DNA of 64,000 nt, from the NCBI GenBank assembly GCA_903813345.2, contig CAIIXF020000008.1, positions 24,600,822 to 24,664,821 of the forward strand. The letters run 5' to 3'. The position numbers and the translations under genes were made by a program. The notes beneath the pieces are model-generated. The model worked only from the letters and a program-made list of their open reading frames with translations, was not told the origin of the DNA and did no database searches. The first letter of the stretch is position 1; the number at the start of each line of letters is the position of its first letter. This stretch comes from Owenia fusiformis. Lineage: Eukaryota > Annelida > Polychaeta > Sabellida > Oweniidae. Positions 12,655 through 25,997 of the stretch are shown piece by piece.

Positions 12655-12985
12655 ATCTTGGATTGCTTGTGGTTTGGCTTATAAAATATGTGGCCTTTTG
12701 TATTTCGCTTTGGAAATTTACAACATAGCATTACTGTCTACACCTGGTAATATTCAAGATTCAAAGCTTTTACATGGCACAACTTTTTGCAACTTTTGTT
12801 ATTTTTGGATCGCAACTTTTGCATACCCCTCCCGCAACTTTTTGGAAAAAATTGCAACTTTCTCTGGTCTCAGATTTTGATACTTCTCTGAATGTAATTT
12901 TCAAAAAAATTAACATGGCTGAAACTAAATTAGAAGAGGCCACAGGTTTATTGCACATAAAACTAATTAATTTGAAATATACAAA
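12655..12985. repeat. Diverged copy of the 1344-1502 repeat
   Basis: It shares TTGGATTGCTTGT near its left end, AACATGGC in the middle, and GTTTATTGCAC then TTTGAAATATACAAA at its right end with the loop of the element at 1245-1620. The open frames in it are spurious. Confidence 0.5.
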
Positions 12986-13913
12986 CATTTCGCGCCTAAA
13001 AGCTAACCTACACTCTTAATCCATGGATAATATACAGATTTATAAGGATCAGCAATTAAAGAGCAGTCTATGAATTGAAAAATTTTAAATTAATTACTAC
13101 ATATCACTCATTCCTGACTCATGCTATGCTGAGAAATAATCTGATTAGTACACATCATAAAGAGGGTCTAATCACTAATTGTTCATATTTAAGTGGCGTC
13201 TAGGATATTGTATAATGAGTTAATTAGGGTACTATTTGTAACATTTTGAGATAATTTGAAAATAATTTTATTATCACTGATAATAGCTGATCATTGGTTT
13301 CAAATGTCAAACTTATAATAGGTTTTCAGTACTTAAACTATTCTTAATTTTTATTAATTTTAATGAGTTTCATTTCCCACCATATGTACATTCATTAACT
13401 GAAGCCCCATAGGGAATCAATTGATAGTCATTTTTTGAATATAAAGATAAATCTCATTGTTACTCATACCATCATTCTCATCCTCAATGTGTCTCCTTTG
13501 CATTGGACAAGATCTCTGTTTAAAAAGAAGCATTTGGCACAACATGTGTATTTTAAGGAAAATTCCATTTTACTTAAATATGATAACTTTTCCATACTTA
13601 TTATATTCACTATTTAATCAGGCATGTTTTGGATAATTTGTACAAGAATGCTTAGGATTTTTAAGATTTGCAACATATGGTCAAATCATGCTATATTCCT
13701 AATTTCATGTAACATGCAGTAATTCTGCTTTGATCAAATAAGAGAAGAAATCATATTCTGATATAATCTGACCAAGCATGCAACATCTTAAATGGTACAT
13801 CTAATTCTTCTGTTCTCATAATATCTTTATTTTCTAAGGTTTGGAGTTATTTAAAAAAGCAAATTACCACTGAAGCTGAGTCAGACGCTTTACCTCAGCC
13901 CTTTTAATCAGAA
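12986..13913. other. No recognisable feature
   Basis: AT-rich non-coding DNA with no repeat boundary or exon signature seen. Confidence 0.4.
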
Positions 13914-13915
13914 TA

Positions 13916-14561
13916 CCGTAATCGCCATATTAAGGGCCCACCCCTAATAAGTGCCCACCCCGCTTCACAGAGCTCAAGAAATATCGAGGAATAACCAAGT
14001 ATTAACGAATATATCAGGAAAAACATCAGATTTCTAAAGAAATATAGTAGGCGATAACAGAGTACTTACACTAAAATGCAGAAAACATGACGCATTTTGT
14101 AATTCGATGCATCCTCCCGATAAATATCTATCAGTGGGTGCTTCCCACATCATACTAAACTAATATTATCTCAAAATAGTCCACAATGAATGAAGGAAAT
14201 GTTCATGTTTCAGGGTTTAATTTCAACATTTTTTCAAAATAGCAATCATCAAGGTCATGTCAAGGTCTTGAACTTTCTCGTTTCTCTTTTAGATTCCTCG
14301 ACTTTTACACAACTTTTACACGGAAAATGATGATCTGTCATCAAATTAAAAAAAGAAGGCATACTTTTAGATAGATATCTAACAGTCTATGAGGAAAATA
14401 TTGAAGATAATCGCAGAAAACAATTCCTTCACCTCGAGGGGCTCTGCTGGGGAGTTCTTCAATCACTGTCAATATAGTTCGATTTTATTCTAGCGATCTT
14501 TACCGTTTCCTCTCCAATAAATATACATATCATTATTGTGTTATTATTTTTATCGGTACGG
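13916..14561. mobile_element. Uninterrupted relative of the MITE at 2903-4879
   Basis: Reverse orientation. It begins CCGTAATCGCC after TA and ends in CGG before TA. Shared blocks include GATAAATATCTATC, GACCTTGACATG (reversed) and AAAGATCGC (reversed). Its continuity across AATTTGATGA and AAAGTCGAG defines the empty sites of the two insertions in the other copy. Confidence 0.65.
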
Positions 14562-16178
14562 TATGTATTATGACAGTGTTTAACCTATGTAGTAAGGTAA
14601 TGATAGGTACTCAGCAGTTCTTAAAGACAGTGTAACATTGGATTTGTGATCCATTTACAAACACCCAAAACCTTAAACATATAATCCTTTCAAACAATTC
14701 AACTAGTAAATTAAAACACGCAAGAATGAAAAAGTAATCTGTACTTTAAGGATAATCTAATTCAAAATACAAAGCAATACAAACTTTCACTTTTATGATC
14801 AGGAAATATTAGTCGGAACAAGTAACTGACTTTAGTGGTTAATCTGACATTGAATCTTATTTAACCCTGAACTACTTTTGTAACCGTCAAAATAGTTGAA
14901 AATATCTAAATGCAAGAACTAAATATATGTTACAAACTTGTATGATTTAATCGCATTTACAAGTGTTTGTACTTCAATCTTCAAAAACCTTTTTATGAAA
15001 GTAATAAAGTGCCAAAGAACTCTGGGTTCTATAGATTAGAGAAAAATGTCAACAAAAAGTAAAAGAGTAAAATCACCAAGAGCTGAAATTAGGAGAATAT
15101 GCTATTTACTAAGACTGTTTCAAGAATGACATTAGTTATATACCCTTCATACATTGGTAAATTGAGAAAAAAAGAATTTAACTGTAATCATGACTTTATC
15201 TTCAATAATTTGATGTCTGATAAGAATTTCATAATTGAAATCTTCAAGCTTTAGGGCTCTGGAGCAGCACCAAATTATATTTAATAGCTACAATTGTTGC
15301 CACAGTCAAAGAAAATGCATAGATAGAACTAAAATAAAGACAATATGCAAAGCCAACTACTGGTATGGAAAACTCAGCTGAACTAAAAACAGCTAAAAAC
15401 ATTTTGAATTTTAGACCTATTGGATACTTGAAAATCAAAGATTGTAGGTCTGTAGAATGAGGAAAGAACTGACAAATAAGTTGAATTTTTGGAATATATG
15501 CACCTTCCAACAGCTGCCACTAAAACAAGTGACTCTGTATATAAAAAGAATATACCAACAGAAAAGTATCTTCTGGGTCATTTACAAAACGTAACAACAA
15601 TTGATCAACTTCATTTTTTCAAATGTCTCCTGACAACGAGTTGTGTATCTATACATATCAGTATGCTGCATCAAAGCATGCTCACAATATTATATCAAAA
15701 CTGCCAAAAATTTGAAACTATATTTACTTTTATTATAAACAAATTTTTTATAGGGACCTACGTGCTAAAAAGCATTCTATTCATATGTTTAACAATTCAT
15801 AAAATACAAACCTTCATTGAAGTTTATTTTCTGTGAATTCTATTTTGTAAAAAAATATTTCAAATCAATGCACATAGTATCACGTTCTTGTGATCTGAAA
15901 ATGACAAATCTCTGCATATTTCACAGAATTTATAACTCTACCATGAAGCCCTCTCCTTTCATATTATTATTTATGAATAAGACCAAAGTGAAGAAATTGC
16001 TAAAAGAAAAACAGAAATATCCAATTATGTAATATACCATTGACACTCTGAACAATAAATGATAAGAATTTAAGTGTTTATAATCAAATGATCTATAATA
16101 AATAAACTAATAAATCTGCAATAAATCCTTGATCTCTCACTTTTCTCTCATATAACTGGAGGACCTTGCAATAAATCT
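14562..16178. other. No recognisable feature
   Basis: AT-rich DNA. Open frames at 15244-16032 lack any known signature and overlap on both strands. Confidence 0.4.
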
Positions 16179-16182
16179 TTAA

Positions 16183-16682
16183 GGGTTCCGATAAACTTCC
16201 CGTAAAAAAACAATATGGTGGCTCCAGGGGAGTCAACTGGATCAGCCCATTTTTAAGAAATAAGTTTGTAAAATCCAGTTTATTGAAATTATCTTAGAGA
16301 TAAAGTAATTCATTTATAATGATTCTGAAAACATTATTGAGAGAGTGATTGTTCAATGAATGCATGTACAACAGCAAATATAAATCCATGTATAAGAACT
16401 GCTTAGTTTCATTTAGATCTCAATCTTTCCTTATTATACACAAAAAGTGGATCCTCTAACTTCACCCATAGATGTGAAATTGATTTGTCAAAATGAAAAT
16501 CTCCCTTTTATAAATGTGTGACGATCTATAATATACTAATGCTATGTAACAGTGAGAGGTGTTGACACAACGACCTTGAGCTGTGAACCCCTCAGTATTA
16601 TCCCAGGATCAGGCCTTTTATACTAAACGATGAGCAACACCAGAAACGAGTGTTCGATTTGCGAAACGATATGTGTCACCCT
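16183..16682 (+). mobile_element. TTAA-flanked MITE, copy T1
   Basis: TTAA at 16179-16182 and 16683-16686. It begins GGGTTCCGATAA and ends GATATGTGTCACCCT. Shares its whole length with T2 (38759-39301) and T3 (40222-40793). TTAA targets are used by piggyBac and Kolobok elements. Confidence 0.75.
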
Positions 16683-16686
16683 TTAA

Positions 16687-18159
16687 GCATTTAATCATCA
16701 ATAACGTTTAAATAACGTTTAAGTATCAGGACTTTATTCCTCGCTTTCTTTTTCTCAAATCTGACATTTAGATTTGTCCCATCTACTTTCAAAGAATTTT
16801 ATTCCCTTGCAATGAAGCATTGTGGGAACGACCCAGATTCCAGAAATATATCCTGAATTCAAACATTGTCTGAATAAATATCATCCTTATCTGAACCAAC
16901 CTATACGTGTAGATGGTGGAGGAGGTGAATAATTTCATTTAAAATCCAATTTAATGTTAATATAATCTCGATAAATCTTTGGGACTCCTCGAAATATCCA
17001 AGGACAATGTAGATTCCCAAACTCTTCATTGGGATAAATATACATGTAAATTTAATTTGGATAAATTCAAGGATTATATGATTTCAAGATCCCAAATTTG
17101 AAGAAAAGCGTTAACCATTGGTTCAAGAGTGCTGTGTTTTTCTGTTGTTTATATATCTCCAAGCTCTAAGAATTATCTTCATGAATGGGCCTTATTACTA
17201 ATTACATGTACTATTGAATGACAACTTCCCACCTACTTGGATCCTCAACTCTTATCAAACTTAGCATTTATCTTAAACCTTATAGGATTATAATGGTACA
17301 ATCACTAAAAATCAATATCAAAATGAGTCAAATTATATATACAAAATCACAAACCATAATTATCATGATAATAAGTAATAAAACCAAAAGCATGAAATAT
17401 TACATGCAGCCACCAGACAACTATAAAATAGTATAAAACCAAGGAAATGAAAACATAATTGACATGTCTGGCTAATCTCAAACTATAATTATTACTACAT
17501 AGAGCATTACATAGTGTCAATAGGATCTAGAATCTTACAAACATTCTCTGATCAGATGTATTCATCTGGAGAAAGATCCTTTCAATGATATAATAACATT
17601 GAAATACCGATGGAAAGTGGTACTTCTGGTACATGGATTTTAATTCCCAGATATAGTAGCTTATGTTCCACCTTGAATATATTTTCCATTCTAGGTTATG
17701 CTCTCTGAGAGGTGATCAATAAGTTCCGATAATGTACCTTTTACTTTTGTTCCTATTCAATATCATTGATAATATAACAAGAAGTGGGTAATTGCTTTGA
17801 GTATAATGACTGTTTATGTATTCATGAATAATATGTTATTCATTTTGTGCTGCTATTCCTTTGGTCTTAATGTTCTTTTCAAATATGCTGCCTACTGTGA
17901 GGAGAGTGATCAGTCTAAAGCACTGACTCAAGGAATGAGATAATCTTCAATCCATTTACATAAGGCAATTTCTTATTACCCATATTTTCTTGGGGCTGTG
18001 ATTTTGACTGAGACCGTATGCCTTTTTCTCAAAGATATAATAAATTGTAAAATAATTATAATTATCATGAATTTGCCTGAGAAATATTGAAAAACCCATG
18101 ATCTATTTGACTACACAAAATATCACTAAAAGATATTTGCCCAGAGAAAAACCACGTAC
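16687..18159. other. Presumed kinesin intron 3, no feature
   Basis: Follows the exon 3 donor on the minus strand; no P-loop exon seen. Confidence 0.4.
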
Positions 18160-18276
18160 CTGAGGTTGGGAGACGTAATGGCTGTCTGTTGGGCTGACTG
18201 ACCAGTAGGCATAGTCAAATGTAAATAGTTTGACCCGCTCCCTGCTGTCTCCATACTCTGCAAGCTGTCCATCAAG
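18160..18276 (-). CDS. STARD9-like: Kinesin exon 3
   Basis: Acceptor GATTTACAG, donor CCTCAG|GTACGT, 39 codons in phase 0. It encodes LDGQLAEYGDSRERVKLFTF and DYAYWSVSPTDSHYVSQPQ. The next residue in this family is V, then Y/F-x-D-L-G, leading to the P-loop. Intron 2 is about 5.2 kb. Confidence 0.92.
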
Positions 18277-21200
18277 CTGTAAATCAACAATAGGTGGCAC
18301 TGTTATAAATATAGGGTACATTTAAAGATATAGATGATAAGTGACATTTTTAAAGACACAAATAATAGTTTTATAAGTTTCATCAGGTCTGTTCCTTCAT
18401 ATTTTGAAAGGTTAATAATCAAGGGGAAACAATAAAAATGACAAATATAAATAGCACTGTGATAACTAGTATTTTCTTCTTGAGTGTTGATCCTTTAAAA
18501 TAAAACAAATAAAAATAAAGTGTTATATTTTCAAGGAAAATAAATATTATCAAAATACTTGGTGGGAGTAAAAAGAAATTCAATTATAAAGAATGCTGGC
18601 TATTTACAGGAAAATGTACAAATATGATCAATCACATATTTGTCCATTTGTCAAATTGCATTTGAAAAAATCCCTCAGGGGTTATAGTAAATTTTGCATA
18701 TATATTATATACACTATAATGTGGAATATTAATAAACAAACAAAGCATATAAAATGAAGACTAGATTCATTTGTTAGAAAAGCAACAAATGTGAATATAC
18801 TTACAAAATCACAGAAAAGCTAGACAAAACATGGACATGTCGCAACATTAAAAATGTTTTCTTTTCATTAGATCAATCAGAAAATTAATAGACTGAGCAT
18901 GGTTTTGATTTAACACGGTTTTCCTTTTTTAACTGAATGAATATACACTGTACTGGTATAACAGGATAATATACACGTTGTCATCTATTTCTTAGACTCT
19001 AAGTATAATGTGAATAAAAGCAACTACATGTATTAGTGAAGATTCAAAAACTGCATAATTTAAAAAATCCAAGCATTATTTCTTTCAAATCATGAAAATA
19101 TTTTGTTGTCATCCTGGCCATGCTAATAACATTCTCCTTGGATAACTTCAAGACTTGAAAAGCATGACAAAAATGACATTTTATTGATATTTAATCACAC
19201 TTCACACTCTGTATACCTGTCTTGCTCCTTTGATCTTTGAAATAAAACAACAATAAACAAAAATGATCAATATATAAAAACAAACATTTAAATAGAATCA
19301 ACATTAATCAACAAGATGTGTTATAATAACAATATTAACATAATGCAGTTATTTAATTTGAATGCAGTAATGTGTTATTTAATATCAGTTGGTAAGGATC
19401 ATTTCATAAAATACTGATCTTTCTATAGATCACAAAAATGGGAGAGTATGATTATTCATTGTATACTCAAGTATCCCTTATCTCCCCCTCCCCCCCCCCC
19501 GTCCTTTCATCGAAATATCAAAGCACCTCTAATCGGCTGGAAATAATTCTACAAAGAGGTAAGTAAGAAGTCTCACATATCTCCTAAACCCATGATCCTG
19601 GAGAACCAGTCTGAACTCATCATTTATTTGGATTTGCTCATATTTCCTTCATTTCCTCAGCATATTTGTTTTCATTAATTATGCATATGTATATAAGACA
19701 AGATAATTACACAATTACATGTATGTGGAATGAAGAGTTGAATTAGCTTTGGATGCAATATATTTCAAGTAAACCTGTTGATAAACATTCTTGTGATTTG
19801 TTCCAAGAAATGTTATTAATAAATAAGTTGAAATTAAGAACATGAAAAATGCTCAATGCAGAATGTGAATATATAATATGGGACAAATTCTAAGAATTCT
19901 AAGAGAATGGTAATGCTACTACAATGCAATATAGATGGTATATACTACAAAAAAGAGTCTTTGTAAATACTAAAGGGCGGAATGGTCAAGTTTGGCAGAA
20001 TGCTCAAGATTCCTCAATCTGTTTGAAACTATATGATGAAGTATTATATGACATATACAAAAGAAGTTTTAAAATGAAGTTAGCAGGAAGGAAATAAATG
20101 TCATTCCAAAGAATAAACAATCAGGAGTGGAATCTGTATATTATCAAATGAATAGAACATTTCAAAAAACTGGCAGTTTGTTTAATTGAGTTTAAAAAGA
20201 GAAATGCTACACAATAAGCATTTAAACCAACAAAACATTGATCCAAAGATAAACATGGTCTTGGAGTAGAGTGGAATGAAGTAATTTGTATGTTTCAATT
20301 GTCACTTTAGAATACTTTCAGTTAGGCTCATGTACAAATGTTGAATTTTCTTCTTGAGTTACATTTTAAATAGAACCTAACATTATTAGATCACTCTTAA
20401 TAGGTTTCAAATATATGAACAAATTTTCAACCAATTTTTACCATTTGTAAATCAGATTTGCATAATCTAGAATAAGAACTGATCTCCTTGAAAAGTAGTG
20501 TGAAAATCACAAAACAAGGTACACATTTGAAATACATGATTGTCTTACATAATTTTTAAGATTTTTATATGTATTGTGCAATTTACAATATCTAGGATTT
20601 TAGAATTATGTTTCAATGCAACATAAACCCCAATCTTAGATCTAGTTAATAGCTTAGGACAATGGTTCAATATTTTGCTTTTGTATAACTTAGTGTTTGG
20701 ATGAATTACACCTTTCAGATATTTGTGTAACATATTACAACTCTTATGAAAGCTGTATCTATATGAGAATCACAGACAGAAATCCCTCATTATTGTTGTC
20801 CTTGGCTAACAAGAAAGTTATGAAAAGTGAATAAAAAAAAGAAAGTCATGAAGATTTGTTGTTGATTTAAGCTCTGGACTCAATGCATTGTGTGCTGAAT
20901 CATTCCATTGAAAGTGTTGTTTCCAAATCTTTGCATGACTGGGGAGTGAGAATTGCATAGTTTAGGAAACAACGCCTGCGTGGAATGAATCAGCCATAAT
21001 ACATAGAGTGTTGGACTTAAATTATTTTCACACATTGCAAAATATTTTATACATCACTTAAAAGATATGAAATGACTTAAAAGAATATATTTTCGAGGAA
21101 ATGTTTTGCAAGGGTCAAGTTGTAACTTCTGTTTGTGCCAGTTAGCATCATGGATTGTCACCCTGACAACCATACAAAACTGAACATTTGACCTGCATAA

Positions 21201-23694
21201 GCATGTAGCTTGTTATTCCCTATGATATTATCTATAGATTTTTACTCTTTTATGATGAAATTGATCAGTTTATTGGTTTCATTAGTTTTACTAGAAACCC
21301 AGACAAAAAAGAAAAAAGGCCTTGGATGTGGTTGTTTTATGTGACACCAAAATTAAAATTTTAAATAAAAATATGTCAAATATATCTGAGTCGAATCAAA
21401 CATTTAAACTGATAAATTATTTATGTTGAGACATAACTTGTGCATTGCCAAACTTGCATATAATAATTATTAAATCAGTTAATAATTAATCGGTTTATAA
21501 GTTATTATATTTGCTTCTCAAGGAATTAATTAATTCAAAGTGTTTAGACCAGATCTACTCAGTGGTAGTCATAGCTATTACCCTTGCAAATATATTGTTT
21601 TTAAAATGCATTCTAGTTAAACTAAGTTGTATTTTATGAAATGAATTAATAACCCAGATGCCAGAAGGTAGTTACAAATTTCACCACCAGGTCAGATAAC
21701 ATGGCAGGTATATTAGAAAGTTCCCTTAAACTTGAATATTCATCAGTTTTAGTGGATCAATCTTTATATTACCCTTATGTATCTGATAGTTATATAAATG
21801 AAAATATGTCTAATAAAAAATATCATCTGTCCAATAAAAGAAAGATATTTCACCTTTTGTGATTTTATAACATGGGGTCTATAGAGAACCTCTCCTAGCT
21901 AGAAGTCACATTTAACTTTCAAAGTTGATAAACAGTTTGTAAATCAACATTTCTAAATGTAATTTTACATGTAGACTTCAAATATGATATCACTTTGACA
22001 TTCTGATACTCATAGCATCTTTCTGTTACAGGGCTGAGAAGATTTGAGATGTCATGGTTTATCATGATGTCACTTCAACTGAATTTTGAATACTTAATGA
22101 CCACTGTAGAATGCAATAATTCAGCTGCAGCTATATCATTGAATTATTCACCTACAGCTGAAGTATAATTTGTTGTGTACTAAATGGCTTGACTGCAATA
22201 TAGTATTTCTTCAGAATAAATCAGATGCTATAATTACATATTTAGACTAAGTCTTTAATTCTACTGATTCTTGTAAACTTATTTAATACAATATACATAT
22301 GTAATAGTGCAATGTTAATGTATTCATGTAATAGTATTAACTTAGCTGTGGTAGGTTTTGTTTGCCATGTAAAATACAGCCCAAAAGATAAGAGTTGATC
22401 ATTATGTTTACAGCTGTCTGTAAAACCAGGCCAGACTATATCAGAACATTACAGGCAACCAGCCCTGATGGTGTAGATGAGTGCAGCCATAATATACATT
22501 CCTAAGTAAGAATCATGGAGATATAGATATGTGAAGTCATGCTCAAATCACTCAGTTTTTATATATAGCAAAGTGTACTATGTCTATATATATATATAAA
22601 TATATCTAACAGTATCATTTTGTTTGGGCATGGGATTAAACAGGCTTCCTTTACTATGATGCTTTGATGAGGAAAGAGTTACTTTGCCTTTAGATATACC
22701 ACAGACATAGTACTGGAAATGATATATAACTAATGCACTTAGATATTAGTATTATGCATTTTTCAAACCCCAGGTTATTATACCCAGGAATTCATAAAAA
22801 TGGAATTGGTTTCCCGGGATTCCACACTCCAAATGAATAAGTAGAAGATAACAAAATGGTGTTCAATCTCCTTTGATATTTTGAAAATATGTCTTGGAGG
22901 AGCTAGCCCAATCTCTCAAAAATAGCAACCTAGGCCAATATAGCAGAATAATCATTATGTTCTGTCATAGATCTACTTCTACTAAAAATCCAATGCAATG
23001 GCGTAGCGTCATATACGCATAAAACGCCATGACGTACTCTCACATTTTAGAGAAAAGTTTATTTTTTATGTTGAATTGCCCCAAACTTTAAAATGGATAA
23101 AAATGGCCAATAATTTACATTTTTAGTCCATATTAGTTGTAACATTGTATCTTAGAACACCCCAGACCGCTTCAAATGCAATCTCATTTTCAAATTTCTC
23201 GGGGGACCCCGTCCAAGCCCCTTCAAAGCTTGTGCACTTCGCTCACTCATGACGTACACTCACAATATACCAACACTACACCGCTGCAATGGAAACATCG
23301 TTGCTTACAGTTGAAGTATCTTGAAAGCGCATGGTTGAAACTGCATGTTGATAGTCTACAAGTTACAATTCCTCCCGTACAACAGGTCTCATATAACCCA
23401 ACAAGTTAGATGTAATCTATTCAAACTCACCTTAACGTTCTGGATGCTCAATGTATCTCCATTTATTTTAACAATAATCCGACTTTTGTTTTCCTTTTCC
23501 CTGAAAAATAAAATCCAAACATTCAAAACAAACACTCAAATTCACCGCCATAGGGCTATTTGAAATTTCAATCGATAATTTCCAAATTACAAGCTTCCTC
23601 TGTAGTCAAGAATTCCATCACTATTAAGAATGTATTTTCACACACCTTTTTGTTAAAGGTCTGACACGGACAGCTACTTTGATATTACTCATAA
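18160..23694 (-). CDS. STARD9-like: Kinesin-3 motor gene, first three coding exons (STARD9/KIF16A-like)
   Basis: Three minus-strand exons chain with correct phases: 23694-23648, 23500-23431 and 18276-18160, together 78 codons. The product starts MSNIKVAVRVRPLTKR, the beta-1 strand of a kinesin motor, continues EKENKSRIIVKINGDTLSIQ, and then has FTFDYAYWSVSPTDSHYVSQ. The GDSRE-R block followed by F-x-F-D-Y-x-Y-W-S-V places it nearer STARD9 (KIF16A) and KIF16B than KIF1 or KIF13. Kinesin-3 proteins move membrane or centrosomal cargo along microtubules using ATP. The exon with the P-loop (GQTGSGK) was not found by eye between 1 and 18159, so the next intron probably runs past the left edge. The STARD9 label is from remembered sequence; the kinesin call itself is secure. 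Confidence 0.88.
18277..21655. other. Kinesin intron 2, no clear element
   Basis: AT-rich intron. It includes a short poly-C run at about 19487-19500. No element boundaries seen. Confidence 0.5.
21656..22020. mobile_element. MITE family M, copy 2
   Basis: Same orientation as copy 1 and roughly 80% similar by eye. Starts AGATGCCAGAAGG, ends ACTCATAGCATCT. It lies in kinesin intron 2. Confidence 0.65.
22021..23430. other. Kinesin intron 2, proximal part
   Basis: Contains a TA microsatellite near 22584-22600 and a moderately GC-rich stretch (22990-23280) that looks like an interspersed repeat. No exon needed by phase. Confidence 0.45.
23431..23500 (-). CDS. STARD9-like: Kinesin exon 2
   Basis: Acceptor TATTTTTCAG, donor TTAAG|GTGAGT, phase 2 to 0. 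It completes the Arg and adds EKENKSRIIVKINGDTLSIQ and NVK. The R-E-K followed by I-I-V is the second kinesin-3 strand. Confidence 0.9.
23648..23694 (-). CDS. STARD9-like: Kinesin exon 1 (start codon)
   Basis: ATG at 23694, an A at -3, then MSNIKVAVRVRPLTK and a split Arg codon before donor AAAAG|GTGTGT. V-A-V-R-V-R-P is the diagnostic first strand of kinesin motors. Immediately upstream, ATG GAA TTA TGA forms a three-codon open frame whose stop overlaps this start. Confidence 0.9.
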
Positions 23695-24262
23695 TTCCAT
23701 GTGTAAGTTATCCATTCTCTAGTAGTAAATCCTTCATCTTTGTCTGCTTATCTTTTCACAACTTTTCAAAACATTACTCCACTATGCTATAGTCTCAAAC
23801 CGAAACTGTTTCTAGTAAAAGAGAATTCTGTATTTCCTTTTCAATAACCCATTCATAAAATATTCATCCGAACTTATAAAATCTGGCTCTATATGCATTT
23901 GAAACTATTCATATGTGGAATAATTTGTCACATTACTATCATTTGACATAACAGTAATGTTTTTGTCTATTTTGATATTAGTTGAGTTCACAAGGGTTTA
24001 CATTTACGTTACATTTAATAAATACACAAATATTGCGGCAGTGCCCTCTATATTCTAATTAGAGCAATAAAAGTATAATCTGAGACAAACAGAGAATATG
24101 ATGTCTCAGGTATAATAAACGCCAGTTTTTTTTATTTTCAAAATCATTATCATAAATTATATCCAAAGTTGATAAAAATATAAATTTCACCACTTTCTCT
24201 GGTCTCCATTTCAGAGATTGAAGAAGAAGTCAAGCAGTGTCTGAGATTAACCCTCGAAGCCC
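23695..24262. promoter_or_regulatory. Presumed 5' region of the kinesin gene
   Basis: About 570 bases between the kinesin start codon and the palindromic element. On the minus strand it carries two short upstream ATG frames (nine codons ending TAA, and three codons overlapping the start). No clear TATA box or CpG-dense promoter is visible. The role is inferred from position only. Confidence 0.3.
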
Positions 24263-24267
24263 TAAGG

Positions 24268-24808
24268 CACTGGTGATCCACTCGATTACGCTGGTTACCG
24301 AAACGGTTCGTTTTGGTAACAAAATGTCGGAACATCGAAGGTACGATTTTTCTTTTTTCCTTATTTCACACGTTGTAGGCAGACTTCCCACGACATTTTT
24401 AACACAAACATGTTATTGTATCGGTGTCATATGCTTAAGAAAATGTACATATTTGCGAACAAATAGTTCAGAAGACAACAGAATCGTAGATTTAATTGCT
24501 CATTTAAGTTACATAAACGGTTTTTCGAAAAACGGTTAAGATCTGCACTTTTAACCCAAACCGTTTATGTAACCTAAGTGAGGCATTAAATCGACGATTC
24601 TGTTGTCTTCTGAGCTATTTTTTCGCAAACATGTACATTTTCTAAAACATATGAAACTGATATACGTTTGTGAGAAAAAACATCTCTTGGATTCTGCCTA
24701 CAACGCGTGAAATAAGGAAAAAAGAAAAATCGTACCTTCGACGTTCCGACATTTTGTTACCAAAACGAACCGTTTTGGTAACCAGCGTAATCGAGTGGAT
24801 CACCAGTG
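24268..24808. mobile_element. 541-bp near-perfect palindrome with 5-bp duplication
   Basis: Two arms of about 270 bases meet near 24538. The ends are CACTGGTGATCCACTCG and its inverse. TAAGG lies on both sides (24263-24267 and 24809-24813). The arms differ mainly at scattered substitutions. The overlapping open frame at 24237-24539 is a by-product. CAC... ends with a 5-bp duplication are compatible with Transib-type elements, though this is a guess. Confidence 0.8.
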
Positions 24809-24813
24809 TAAGG

Positions 24814-25997
24814 GGTGGGGGGGGTCAAAAAGACCCCCACAGTTAAGTTCTTTCTTTGAAACTTTTTTAGGCATCAGACAAGATCTCAGTGGCTGGAGCT
24901 ATAGATATAGGCCTAACACATGAAAAAGAACGAGAAAGGAGCTTTAAAATGCTTTTTATTTGAAGCTTCTAACTCAATTTTGAAAGAAGTTGCATCAACT
25001 TTTGTGAAATTCAAAATGTTTATGCCACAATCGCACAAAAATCCTTACAAACAGGAGAACATCTATTTTGAGACTAGAACATCTTACCTACTCTAATTTT
25101 TGCCCCATTTCATATACAACCTTTCATTAGATTCTATTTCTTATACGTGTACATGTATAATGTTAAAACTCAAACTAAATTTGGTCTTTCAAATATAATG
25201 GTCACTTTGACTTATAATGTATTATTTAAGTGTTGATTCACTATTTGAATTAATATCATGTTTGATAGTCCAATTTCAGTAATGAATAATTTCTCTATAA
25301 TAATATGAAATGCTTATTGCTCTATCATTTCATTGACAAGTTATTTTGAAGCAGAATTATTTCAATTACAACCCAATGATGTATGAGTTTAGAACATGAA
25401 ATTATTTCCTTTGTTATGTTAGTTGAACCTCCATCCATTTTTCAAATATCTCAAGTTGTTAAATTTTCAGTTAGATTTCTTGATGCAGACATCTGAATCG
25501 TTTCTAACTTGAAAGAATGAAGAAAAGCATTCACTGAGGCATTTTATGTGAAATGTCAAGCCTGGTTATGATTGCAAAAGTGTGTCATAATTTGTTACAA
25601 ATGCCAAAACTGATGCCCTTTGCCAGTCACAAAATCATTGAGAATCAGTTCAAAGCCAGTTAACCATTCAATACACACCATTTGCATGCATGGATATGGC
25701 ATTTTTACCAATGAGTGGAAAATACAACACACATGACAGAATTAACATAACAAACTATATAGAATATGTATACATTGTATTTCCATATATATTCTTTGCA
25801 ATGAATAATAAAAACAAAATAAATATAACATTGAGTATTTTTTGAAAAAAGCAGACATTATCATTGATGTTATGTAATCAAGACAATAATGCAAAAAAAT
25901 TAACAAGGAATACAATAGATAGATAAGGATTCCATATTCGAAATTTGGTGCAATGATCCTGTTCACTTTATACAGGCTTCACTATACCATATTTAGA
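24814..25997. other. Intergenic, no recognisable feature
   Basis: Spacer between Syt14/16 and the kinesin gene. Nothing supportable. Confidence 0.4.

Noticed and set aside
24237-24539. Hundred-codon open frame
   Set aside because: Covers one arm of a palindrome; the mirrored arm and mobile ends explain the sequence.
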